From an uncultured Prevotella sp. (lineage in GTDB: Bacteria; Bacteroidota; Bacteroidia; Bacteroidales; Bacteroidaceae): a stretch of 6,915 bases of DNA. Under the pieces are notes generated by a model, which saw only the letters and a program-made list of their open reading frames with translations, searched no databases and was not told the DNA's origin. Below are positions 1-6,841 of the stretch, piece after piece. The position numbers and the translations under genes were made by a program. The stretch is from contig CAMPYS010000065.1 of assembly GCA_946998295.1 (NCBI GenBank), positions 1 through 6,915 of the forward strand, given 5' to 3'. How positions within the stretch are numbered: the first letter of the stretch is position 1; the number at the start of each line of letters is the position of its first letter.

Positions 1-51
1 GATGTGTCAGCCCTAATTTATTTTGTTTGAAAAAGTTTTACCGGACAGCAA
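1..51. mobile_element. Unrelated DNA abutting the truncated exporter; possible insertion-element end
   Basis: Read on the minus strand, the exporter frame matches its family through Leu-Phe-Lys-Val (codons at about 60-49). It then changes to Ile-Ala-Val-Arg and a TAA at 38-40, where family members continue through the rest of the membrane domain and an ATPase. The roughly 50 bases left of this point show no transporter similarity in any frame. The abrupt change suggests the end of an inserted element or a rearrangement breakpoint, with the body outside the window. The stretch around 38-52 (TTTTACCGGACAGCA) resembles ends I associate with Bacteroidales IS4-type elements, but this is from memory. 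No transposase or target duplication is visible. Confidence 0.35.
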
Positions 52-1090
52 TAACTTTAAATAAGTCGGCTTGCACGTCCTCCCATTCCCAGCGTTTGCG
101 TTGCTCGCACCCCTGCAGTTTGATTTCTTGCATGCCATTGATAAGTTGGTAGGTAACGTTGCGGTTTCGTCCTGCCTGCTCGAAGTATTTGTAGTCCAAC
201 TGTCTGCGCTTTTTGAGGAAAAGGATAATCCAGCCTGCGTAAAGCGATGTGCCCAAGAGGAAGACAAGGAAGATACCAAGATTATAGACTGCAAGGACGA
301 TGCCGAAGACGAGAAAAGTGAAGAACGAGAACAGCAGACTCAGACTGCTCGATGTGAGAAACTGTTCTACACGTCGATGGTCTTCAATGCGTTGTAACAG
401 GTCGCCCAACAGTTTGGTGTCGAAGAACTTCATCGGCAGTTTCATCAATTTGATGAAGAAATCCGAGATAAGCGAGATATTGATACGGGTTGATATGTGC
501 AGGAGTATCTTGGAGCGAATAAAGTCGATAGCAGTTCTACTAAAAAGAAGCATCATTTCTGCTAACAACACCAACCCTACAAAGTCGATGTCCTTTCCTC
601 CGATACCTGTATCGACGATGGCTTGTGTAAGGAAAGGAAAAACAAGCTGTAGGAGTGAGCCGAGCAACAGACCGAGTATCAATTGTGCGAAAAAGCGTTT
701 GTACTTTTTAAGGTAGTTCCAAAGGAATTTCACTCGATTTTGAAACGGAACTGTTCCTATATCCTTTTGAAAATAGACCTGTTCCGTTGGCTCGAGAAGC
801 AGTACTACTCCTTTTTCCTCTCCATTGGTTTTGGTGCTTACCCAATTTTTTAGAAAATCTTCTTTATCGTATGTAACTAAGCCTCTTGATGGATCTACAA
901 CATAAATCGTGTAATGTCCTTTAGAATGTTTCTTTATCTTATAGACAACAACAAAATGATTTTGATTCCAATGAGCTATGCATGGTAAAATCGCTTCTTG
1001 CGCTAATGTGTCAAAATCAATTCGCCCTCCAATAGTCTTAAAGCCTATTGTTTCGGCTGCTTTACTAATACTTAAGAGTGAGAATTGTTC
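38..1090 (-). pseudogene. Truncated C39-peptidase ABC exporter (both ends missing)
   Basis: This is a remnant of a peptidase-containing ABC transporter, the inner-membrane exporter that cuts GG leaders from peptide precursors and pumps out the core. The frame is open from 1096 (just after a TAG at 1097-1099) to a TAA at 38-40, 352 codons. Residues 6-105 are the second half of a C39 peptidase: SLLSISKAAETIGF, then PCIAHWNQNHFVVVY with the catalytic-type His47, and VVDPSRG with the catalytic-type Asp68. The first half, which holds the catalytic Cys in a CGP-type motif, is absent. From about residue 122 come membrane segments (LILGLLLGSLLQLVFPFL, a second near DFVGLVLLAEMM, then a pair around LLFSFFTFLVFG and FLVFLLGTSLYAGWI). 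The frame stops before the last membrane helices and the whole ATPase domain. No plausible ATG opens the frame; a GTG at 731-733 is internal. It should be non-functional. The family call is very secure. Confidence 0.9.
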
Positions 1091-1488
1091 ATATTTCTAC
1101 CATAACAAATATCTATATGGTTGATATAAGATAAGTAGTCGAAATTCACATTGTCCTTTCGCCTATTGATTTCTGACTGTACATTTGGTATCGGAGGAAG
1201 CGATATAGGTCGCTCTAACAAATTTGAAGTTTTGAGTTTATAATCTCCAACATTGTTTTTTCGCAAATCTGTTAGAAATTTTGTTACATATTTATCTTCC
1301 TTACATACCCTCTCATCAACCTCAATACAATATAAATTAATTATATCATGTAATCCTGATATAATTGATCCTAAGTGCCCAACGCATTTTCCGTATATGC
1401 TATTATTATTACTCGTATTATAAATTAAATACTCATTATTATTCTGCCAAATAAAAGTATCTGCATATAAGTAAACCCAATACATCAT
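1072..1488 (-). pseudogene. N-terminal fragment resembling a pseudo-rSAM partner protein of GG-Bacteroidales systems
   Basis: The gene encodes 138 residues, starting at ATG 1488 (a second ATG follows directly) 10 bases after the maturase stop, so it is probably co-transcribed. The opening (MMYWVYLYADTFIW, then EYLIYNTSNN) and a later segment (NLLERPISLPPIPNVQSEIN) resemble the N-terminus of the pseudo-rSAM/SPASM-like proteins (TIGR04150-type as I recall) that accompany radical SAM maturases in Bacteroidales GG-peptide clusters. Those proteins are several hundred residues long and lack the iron-sulfur cysteine triad. This one ends at ...RNMNNSHS, and its TAA at 1072-1074 lies inside sequence that codes for the exporter's peptidase domain in another frame. 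The last few residues are therefore probably read from the deletion junction. The true partner activity is not established for the family. An alternative is a short unrelated hypothetical protein, but the position argues against that. Confidence 0.6.
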
Positions 1489-1498
1489 AGTTATAATA

Positions 1499-2761
1499 TT
1501 AATTAAAGACTGTTTCGCTAATGATTTTTCTGTAAATATCAGGATGACTAAGTAATATTTTCTTTAAAAGTACATTCAAATTGCCATTTGAAGAAAAATA
1601 GCCACATTTTCCGGTATTGCAGAACTTATCATCTTGAAGTATGCAATTTAGGCAAGACTTATTGTGGTCACATTTAAGACATTGTGAACTTAGCTTTCTA
1701 TAATGTTCGTTGTATCTATCTGCAACCTTTTCATAGTCTACTTGAACCTTACCTTCTGATATATTTCCCAAACTATTACTATGGGAAACTCTTTCGCATG
1801 GTAGGATTAAACCTCTTGCTGAAAGAAAAACCTTTTTTGTGAATGGAAGACAAGTGCCACTAAGATAAGATCCGTGTTTGAGACAGTCTCCCAACAGTAG
1901 CATATTTAAATCTTTGTATACATTCCCCGATTTGTTAAAAATATAAGAGATTAGTTCTGTTACATATGGGTTGTTATACATATACTCATCCCAAATCTTA
2001 TTTGAATCTTCATCAGAAAGTTCTTTTAGAGCTGTATCGAAATCAACCTTCATAGAATCATATACAGCACGATAAGAATCGTTTAATGATGAAGGATTTA
2101 CTGTGCTAAACATAGGTTTCTTGTCAAGATTATTTTCAAAAAAGTGTAGAAGATTGGATAATCCATTCGTATTGTGTAGTACAGAATTGAATGAGATATT
2201 ATTTTTGTAAAAAACAGGGTGCATTTTTCGTATCTCCTTAATGTTATTATACACTATACTAAAACTTTCTTGATTACTACCACCAAAAACCCTTAAAGAA
2301 TTGCCTTCATTGTCGCCATCTAGGCTAACTAAGACCTTAAAATCATTTTCTATCAAAAAATTTATGTGTTTGTGAATTAGAGTACCATTGGTAGTCATTG
2401 TAAAAATAGGATTAACACAAATCTGAGACCTATGTTGTTTAACTATATCGACAACGCATTTTACTAGCCCCATATTCATAAGTGGTTCTCCTCCATAAAA
2501 ACTTATATACACATCTTTATAGGGATAATTTTTCCTTTTCCACTGTTCTATATAATAGCTAATGAAAGTCTTTGCAAACCCAATGTCCATATGTTTTAAT
2601 CCATCTAATCCTCTATTGTCTCCGTGCGAATATAATTCCCTAAAAGTACAATAATGACATGCTAAATTGCATTTTTCTGTTGTTTCAAACACAATTTGTG
2701 ATGGATTATTGAACGATTGTTCGACAAATGTGGCTTTTAATTTAGAGAAGTTTTCATTCAT
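1499..2761 (-). CDS. Radical SAM/SPASM peptide maturase (GG-Bacteroidales type)
   Basis: This cytoplasmic enzyme would use a radical SAM cluster to modify the small precursor peptide encoded just upstream. It has 420 residues and is complete. The SAM-cluster motif CNLACHYC is at residues 31-38 (Cys31, Cys35, Cys38). YGGEP at 89-93 is the SAM amino-binding motif, TMTTNGTL is at 121-128, and VSLDGD at 145-150 is typical of the barrel. The C-terminal SPASM region has Cys293, Cys304, Cys322, then Cys361, Cys364, Cys370, Cys373, Cys381 and Cys386, enough to ligate two auxiliary clusters. SPASM maturases of this class typically form thioether or other side-chain crosslinks; the product here cannot be told from sequence. 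The start ATG at 2759-2761 places the SAM motif at the usual distance from the N-terminus. The coding sequence is AT-rich (about 30% GC in a sampled 60-base row) compared with the outer membrane gene. It is the only clearly intact enzyme of this peptide pathway in the window. Confidence 0.9.
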   Translation of the reverse strand: MNENFSKLKATFVEQSFNNPSQIVFETTEKCNLACHYCTFRELYSHGDNRGLDGLKHMDIGFAKTFISYYIEQWKRKNYPYKDVYISFYGGEPLMNMGLVKCVVDIVKQHRSQICVNPIFTMTTNGTLIHKHINFLIENDFKVLVSLDGDNEGNSLRVFGGSNQESFSIVYNNIKEIRKMHPVFYKNNISFNSVLHNTNGLSNLLHFFENNLDKKPMFSTVNPSSLNDSYRAVYDSMKVDFDTALKELSDEDSNKIWDEYMYNNPYVTELISYIFNKSGNVYKDLNMLLLGDCLKHGSYLSGTCLPFTKKVFLSARGLILPCERVSHSNSLGNISEGKVQVDYEKVADRYNEHYRKLSSQCLKCDHNKSCLNCILQDDKFCNTGKCGYFSSNGNLNVLLKKILLSHPDIYRKIISETVFN

Positions 2762-2784
2762 GTTGTCAAGTGAAAATTAAAATA

Positions 2785-2858
2785 AGATGTGTAGTACTAT
2801 TAATATTTCTTATCTAATTAAATTATGACTCAGATATACTATATAATACTACACATCT
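2785..2858 (-). repeat. Perfect 12-bp inverted repeat in the maturase leader
   Basis: The arms AGATGTGTAGTA (2785-2796) and TACTACACATCT (2847-2858) are perfect reverse complements separated by 50 AT-rich bases. One mismatch followed by three more pairs extends the stem inward. In the minus-strand transcript the second arm ends 23 bases before the maturase ATG and is followed by a T-rich run (TATTTTAATTTT). It could fold as a leader hairpin affecting maturase expression, act as a weak attenuator, or bound a small invertible segment. No promoter-like sequence is visible between the arms, which weakens the last idea. Confidence 0.6.
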
Positions 2859-2869
2859 CTCTTTAAGAA

Positions 2870-2902
2870 AAAATGTAATTATTATCATCTATATTCTACA
2901 AA
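2870..2902 (-). promoter_or_regulatory. Weak candidate Bacteroidales promoter for the maturase
   Basis: On the minus strand TTTG (2902-2899) is followed after 21 bases by TACATTTT (2877-2870). Compared with the Bacteroidota -33 TTTG and -7 TAnnTTTG elements, only the last base of the -7 box differs. Transcription would begin around 2860, so the 12-bp inverted repeat would form the start of the mRNA. The -33 element overlaps the small hairpin at 2892-2913, so the two readings compete. AT-rich DNA gives such matches by chance. Confidence 0.25.
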
Positions 2903-2913
2903 AGCGTAGAATA
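2892..2913 (-). promoter_or_regulatory. 8-bp stem hairpin just after the precursor gene
   Basis: TATTCTAC (2892-2899) and GTAGAATA (2906-2913) form a perfect 8-bp stem with a 6-base loop, starting 45 bases past the precursor stop codon. In the minus-strand transcript no immediate U-tract follows; the nearest T-rich run is about 20 bases on. It is therefore not a classic intrinsic terminator. It may mark a processing or stability site that would let precursor mRNA exceed maturase mRNA, as is common for peptide precursors. Confidence 0.35.
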
Positions 2914-2958
2914 AGTTGAATAACTCGTTGTAAAAGGATTGCTTCCTAAAGATTACAA

Positions 2959-3237
2959 CTATCCCATTTTTGTTGATGCAGTACTACTTTCAGCGACTCT
3001 CCATGTAACAGTAATACCTTTGAAAATACTGTCGCATGACTCAAAGCCTGGCGTAGTAAGTCCTCCTTCAATGTTAGCGTTCTTGTTATCTGCAGTCGAA
3101 CTAGTACCCTGACAACCACAGGAACAAGCTTTGTCAGACGACAAATCAGGAGAACCACCACCATGTAAGACATTCATTTGTGCATCACTTAGATGCTACT
3201 CTTCTGTTAGGAAGAGGTTGATTTTTTGTTTTCTCAT
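2959..3237 (-). pseudogene. GG-leader RiPP precursor peptide with a nonsense codon in its leader
   Basis: Reading from ATG 3237, 34 bases after the GLPGLI stop, gives MRKQKINLFLTEE, then TAG at codon 14 (3196-3198). The same frame continues HLSDAQMNVLHGGGSP to a final TAG at 2959-2961, 92 codons plus stop. Both sides of the TAG fit one leader of the GG-Bacteroidales (TIGR04149-like) precursor class: a basic start, a hydrophobic segment, then an LSDxxMNxLxGG-type stretch ending in Gly26-Gly27-Gly28, where a C39 exporter would cut. The core is rich in Ser, Thr, Gly and Asn, with a Cys cluster ACSCGCQG (Cys38, 40, 42), a segment around NANIEGGLTTPG and one more Cys (68). It then has a tail (IFKGITVTWR onwards) longer than I expect for the family. 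Only internal reinitiation at ATG 3177 or TAG readthrough would yield a product; the first would lack most of the leader needed for recognition. It lies directly upstream of its maturase. Confidence 0.8.
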
Positions 3238-3271
3238 AAATAAAAACTATTTAAATTAAACATATAGAAGC

Positions 3272-4153
3272 TCATCGCTCCATTTTCATTAAATTTGGTA
3301 TTTTCCATTTCAGACTTCCCGGAGCAAGCACTTGATTGGATTTTTCGGCGGAGGAGCATTCCACCCCAAGTGCACTATAGGTAGCTACAGGGTCTTCGTA
3401 AAGATTTGTAAGAAAGTTAATGGCTTTCTCATGTGACATTTGTTGTCGCGGACGAGCATAAGTATATATTTGTTCCCCATTACGACCTTTCCTTATTCCT
3501 ATGGCTTGCCATGATGCGCCTTCCATTTCAACTTTCATAATCAGCCCGGGCAGCCCTGCAAAGCAATAAGGACCGGCATCGTATGGCAATTCCTCAGCAA
3601 ACCATGCGGTTACAGTCTTACCGCAATAAATAGTTGTAGCTTTTGAACAGGCATATCCCAATACTTTCTGTTTTTCATCCTCACAAAAGCTCCACTGCAA
3701 AGCATTGATGGGACGAGTAAATGATACCACCATGTTGTCGAAAGGTACACGGTAGCCAATCTCCACCATTTTTGCTTGGCGGTCTGTCCAAACCTCGTAT
3801 GGCACAGTAGGGTTGGAATAGAGGGGCACTCCCCTTGCTCCTTTTGTGATTAGTGATGTTGCCACAGAATCATTCTGATAGAGAGCTTCATTGCGTGAGT
3901 AAATATGGTTGCGTCCCACAAACACTGTTCTCTGTTCTGCATGTGGAAGAGATTCATCAGAATAAGTCCAAGTAAACTGATAACGTACTTCCAAGAGCAC
4001 TGCATCGAGCGGTTTCTTGTTTTTCAGATTTAATGCTGAGAATGAAGGGGTACTACCAAACACTAAGGCTTGACCAAAAGATTTTCCTGAAAAGATAACG
4101 CCAAAGATAAATAATAGTCCCCAACGTAAAAGGCATTTAAAAGATGTTTTCAT
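3272..4153 (-). CDS. GLPGLI family secreted protein
   Basis: This protein belongs to the GLPGLI family (TIGR01200-type), secreted proteins of Bacteroidota with no established biochemical role. The namesake motif AGLPGLI is at residues 199-205 of the 293-residue product. It is preceded by the family's usual VLGYACSKA and AWFAEELPYDAGPYCF, so the core is well conserved. Residues 1-28 form a signal peptide (Lys-rich start, LLFIFGVIFSG, cleavage near SFGQA). I start it at ATG 4151-4153; the frame is also open to a TTG at 4162, but the ATG gives the more normal signal peptide. It begins 11 bases after the stop of the upstream outer membrane gene, so the two are very probably co-transcribed, and such pairing with TonB-receptor-like proteins is common. 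Residues after about 270 look unremarkable. Expected location is the periplasm or outer membrane surface. Confidence 0.92.
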   Translation of the reverse strand: MKTSFKCLLRWGLLFIFGVIFSGKSFGQALVFGSTPSFSALNLKNKKPLDAVLLEVRYQFTWTYSDESLPHAEQRTVFVGRNHIYSRNEALYQNDSVATSLITKGARGVPLYSNPTVPYEVWTDRQAKMVEIGYRVPFDNMVVSFTRPINALQWSFCEDEKQKVLGYACSKATTIYCGKTVTAWFAEELPYDAGPYCFAGLPGLIMKVEMEGASWQAIGIRKGRNGEQIYTYARPRQQMSHEKAINFLTNLYEDPVATYSALGVECSSAEKSNQVLAPGSLKWKIPNLMKMER

Positions 4154-4164
4154 ATTCTGCAAAT

Positions 4165-6822
4165 TTATAGGTTGAATTTTAATGAAAGGATCATACTACG
4201 TGGTACAAGATAGAATATATTGCGTTGCCATTCTTGTGCATTTACGCTGACAATGTTCAACTGATGAGCATTGAGCAAATTACGGACATCCAAACTCCAT
4301 TCTGTTTTTTTTGTCTTATAATATACTTTCACATTTGCAAGAAAAGTCTTGGCGTGATCTTGCTGCGTGTGAAAGCCTTGACAAACAACACTCCATTTAT
4401 TGAGCGTAGCTGTTATTTTTCCTGTTAGTATGGAACGAGTTGTAACTATATCTGTGTGGTCACTGTTTTGTCCGGTCATGCGACTGCGATTCACAAACGC
4501 TTGTATTTCAGTCGTCAGTCCTTTAATGGGGGTGATTCCTCCTCGCAGCGAAATGCTACTCTCATAGAGTTCAAACGGCAATTTGACACCATTGAGCATT
4601 TGTGAAGAGGAAAAACGTGTGTGATTGGCTTTCAGGCTTACATTGGTTTTCTTCCAATAAAAAGCTTTCGATACCTCACCGCCTAAACTCAAGGAATGTG
4701 TACCATAGGATTGTGGAGCTAAATGGAGTGTCACATGATTTTCTTCCACCACCTTGTTGGTCATCATTTCACTTTTCATATTGGTGTACTCTATGCGGAG
4801 GTTTCCAAAAAGCAAGTTGAATGCGTTGGTATAATTGAGCTTGGCAGCGAAATGGTTATAATCAGTTGAGGTTATCTCATCCATTTTTGCGTGCGTCTGC
4901 TCATAACTGTTGCGGATGATGAAAGCATGAAGAAAGTCTTCCGACTTGTTGTCATGAAGTTCTCGTGACCATTGCAATTGCAGGGATAGATTGGATGCTA
5001 AGGGACGTTCTATTGATAGGTTTGGGTCAATGTGTAGCGAATGCCTGCTTGGTCTGATGTATGGAGAGTGCACCTGAATGTATGAATAAACTAATGGGAC
5101 ATAGCCACGAATACGAAAACGTGCCACGTTGGACTGAAACGCCAAACCTATTCCTGCTTTAAGCCGGTTATAGTGTACATCGTCTTCCAAGATGAGATTA
5201 TTATCCTGAGAAAACAAGTCGGAGGGATGTTGTGTTGTGGTTAACGTATTTTTATCTACCATACCAAACCAATACGGGTCAATCATCCATCCACCAAACC
5301 TTATCGTGGAGAGCATCTCTTGTCGCAGTTCTGCAAAATAGAAACCTTGCCTTACCTTTTGCCGTGCTCCAATCTGTGGTTTTATGTTTGTGTCCATGCC
5401 TTTTAGCAAGAGTTGTTCATGGCTGCTGGAATATTGGAGGTTGAACCGAGTGTCAAGTCCGTTCACTTCGTTCCAACGATATATAAGCCGGAATTGGTTG
5501 TCCAACGTATATTGATTTTGGTTGAGATTCTCATCAAGTTGCGTGGATTGTATGTTTTGGCTGACGTATGGTAATTCTTTGTTCCATGCCCCGACCAATT
5601 TGTTCATGAGGTAGTAGCGAGGCTTATTTTGTTCGTACGTCAATAAGAAATCCATATTTCGATAAGTGTTTCCAAAATCAAGATTGCGCTCATGAGTTTT
5701 TTCTTGCTGTCCAACATAATAGATATGCTTTATGTCAGTGCGCCCCTCAATCTTCTCGCTCATAGCTGTCACAGCATAGCTCCATTTGGCGGTTTCGCTA
5801 TTCTTGTATAGTCCGTTTAGCGATAGAGCCTCACTTATGTTCGGCATATAGTCATTGCGGTTAAGCATCGAACTTCTTGGAGTGGATGAGGAGAGAACAT
5901 TGTTTGTCAATGTTGTCAATGGCACGGCATAAATATCTCGCAACTGTTCGCCACTGTTGTTCGCTGCTACAGTGGCAAAGATTTGGCGTTTGGCATTGAA
6001 TATTCCTCCGTATAAACGTGTGGTGTATGCCAAATTGTCTTTTTCGCCACTTCTATAACCACTGCCCACTTCAACCTTTCCCGTCAGGTTGTTTTTTGCA
6101 TTCGGTGAGAGCTTCACGTTGAGTGCCACATCATCCGTGATACGGTTGCCTTGCAGGGCACGTATTGGCTGATGGTGCTGCATCACGTCCACTGCAATAA
6201 TGTCTTTCGGGTCTATTCTTTCAAGGGCTATAGAGTATTTATTCCCAAAGAGATTGCCGCCTTCTACTTGAAACTCTGTAATCTCCCGACCGTTGTACAA
6301 TACTTTCCTTGCATCGTTTATGGTAATACCCGGCAGTCGCTCCAATGTCTCGCGAAGTTTTCTGTCATTTTTGTCTCTAAAGTGGAGGAGGTTGTAGGTT
6401 AGTGTATCGCCTTTGGCTTTTATTGTGGTTGGTTTTACAAACACCTCTTGCAATTCTATTTCGTGGGATTCTGCAGCAAAGTTTACAGTCTGTGAGATAT
6501 TGGCAATCTCTCTCTTTATGGGCTTGATATTGATATTGGATACATAAATGACAAGCCGCTTGCTGCTACTCGAAAGAGTGATGACATATTGTCCTTGTTC
6601 ATCGGTTGTCGTGTTGGCTACAATACGCTCCCCTTTGTCAGTTGATTCTTTAACTATGATAATAGTGTTTTCAATCGGACTGCCGTCATACAGATGGACA
6701 TTGCCTATTATTCTGACCTGTGCAATACATTTGTTACAATTACACAAACATGAACACAAATAGAAGAGTATGATAGCAGTAAATCTCATAAGTAGGAGTT
6801 TCTCAATTTTAATTCTAAACAT
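4165..6822 (-). CDS. TonB-receptor-like outer membrane beta-barrel protein with carboxypeptidase-regulatory-like domain
   Basis: This is an 885-residue outer membrane protein. After a signal peptide ending near CIAQ (residue 35) comes a carboxypeptidase-regulatory-like beta domain (about 36-120: VRIIGNVHLYDGSPIENT, then TTDEQGQYVITL). A plug-like region follows (about 125-240), with KAKGDTLTYN, ERLPGITI, YNGREI and RIDPKDI. From about 245 to the end the sequence is a long series of alternating, aromatic-rich strands typical of a barrel, ending in SLKFNL. Similar proteins pair with GLPGLI proteins in Bacteroidota; the substrate is unknown. The clearest start is ATG 6822, but the second ATG at codon 12 (6787-6789) leaves a cleaner signal peptide and a more reasonable leader, given the promoter box at 6834-6841. 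It lies upstream of the peptide cluster on the same strand. A role in moving the peptide across the outer membrane or in protection from it is only inference. Confidence 0.88.
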   Translation of the reverse strand: MFRIKIEKLLLMRFTAIILFYLCSCLCNCNKCIAQVRIIGNVHLYDGSPIENTIIIVKESTDKGERIVANTTTDEQGQYVITLSSSSKRLVIYVSNINIKPIKREIANISQTVNFAAESHEIELQEVFVKPTTIKAKGDTLTYNLLHFRDKNDRKLRETLERLPGITINDARKVLYNGREITEFQVEGGNLFGNKYSIALERIDPKDIIAVDVMQHHQPIRALQGNRITDDVALNVKLSPNAKNNLTGKVEVGSGYRSGEKDNLAYTTRLYGGIFNAKRQIFATVAANNSGEQLRDIYAVPLTTLTNNVLSSSTPRSSMLNRNDYMPNISEALSLNGLYKNSETAKWSYAVTAMSEKIEGRTDIKHIYYVGQQEKTHERNLDFGNTYRNMDFLLTYEQNKPRYYLMNKLVGAWNKELPYVSQNIQSTQLDENLNQNQYTLDNQFRLIYRWNEVNGLDTRFNLQYSSSHEQLLLKGMDTNIKPQIGARQKVRQGFYFAELRQEMLSTIRFGGWMIDPYWFGMVDKNTLTTTQHPSDLFSQDNNLILEDDVHYNRLKAGIGLAFQSNVARFRIRGYVPLVYSYIQVHSPYIRPSRHSLHIDPNLSIERPLASNLSLQLQWSRELHDNKSEDFLHAFIIRNSYEQTHAKMDEITSTDYNHFAAKLNYTNAFNLLFGNLRIEYTNMKSEMMTNKVVEENHVTLHLAPQSYGTHSLSLGGEVSKAFYWKKTNVSLKANHTRFSSSQMLNGVKLPFELYESSISLRGGITPIKGLTTEIQAFVNRSRMTGQNSDHTDIVTTRSILTGKITATLNKWSVVCQGFHTQQDHAKTFLANVKVYYKTKKTEWSLDVRNLLNAHQLNIVSVNAQEWQRNIFYLVPRSMILSLKFNL

Positions 6823-6833
6823 GATTTATAATG

Positions 6834-6841
6834 CAAATATA
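6834..6841 (-). promoter_or_regulatory. Bacteroidota -7 promoter box upstream of the outer membrane gene
   Basis: The minus strand reads TATATTTG, an exact match to TAnnTTTG, 11 bases before ATG 6822. No perfect TTTG is present at the -33 distance; a TTTA lies about 23 bases upstream. Transcription from here would start near 6828, leaving only a few bases before ATG 6822 but nearly 40 before the alternative ATG at 6789. This is probably the promoter for the whole minus-strand unit. The remaining bases to 6915 show no clear gene. Confidence 0.5.

Noticed and set aside
71..716. Plus-strand open frames opposite the exporter remnant
   Set aside because: They mirror the minus-strand exporter, carry no recognisable domains, and have no promoter context.
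2892..2913. Intrinsic terminator separating precursor and maturase
   Set aside because: The stem is AT-rich and lacks an immediate U-tract, so it was kept only as a generic hairpin.
2762..2958. A second small precursor peptide in the spacer before the maturase
   Set aside because: The only minus-strand ATGs in the spacer lead to stops within a few codons and no GG leader is present.
2946..3173. Alternative 75-codon minus-strand frame overlapping the precursor
   Set aside because: It is a different frame of the same DNA. The precursor frame has the GG leader and Cys-rich core, while this one has no recognisable pattern.
4225..6763. Several plus-strand open frames of 67-83 codons opposite the barrel gene
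   Set aside because: They are short, overlap a long well-supported gene on the other strand, and show no family features.
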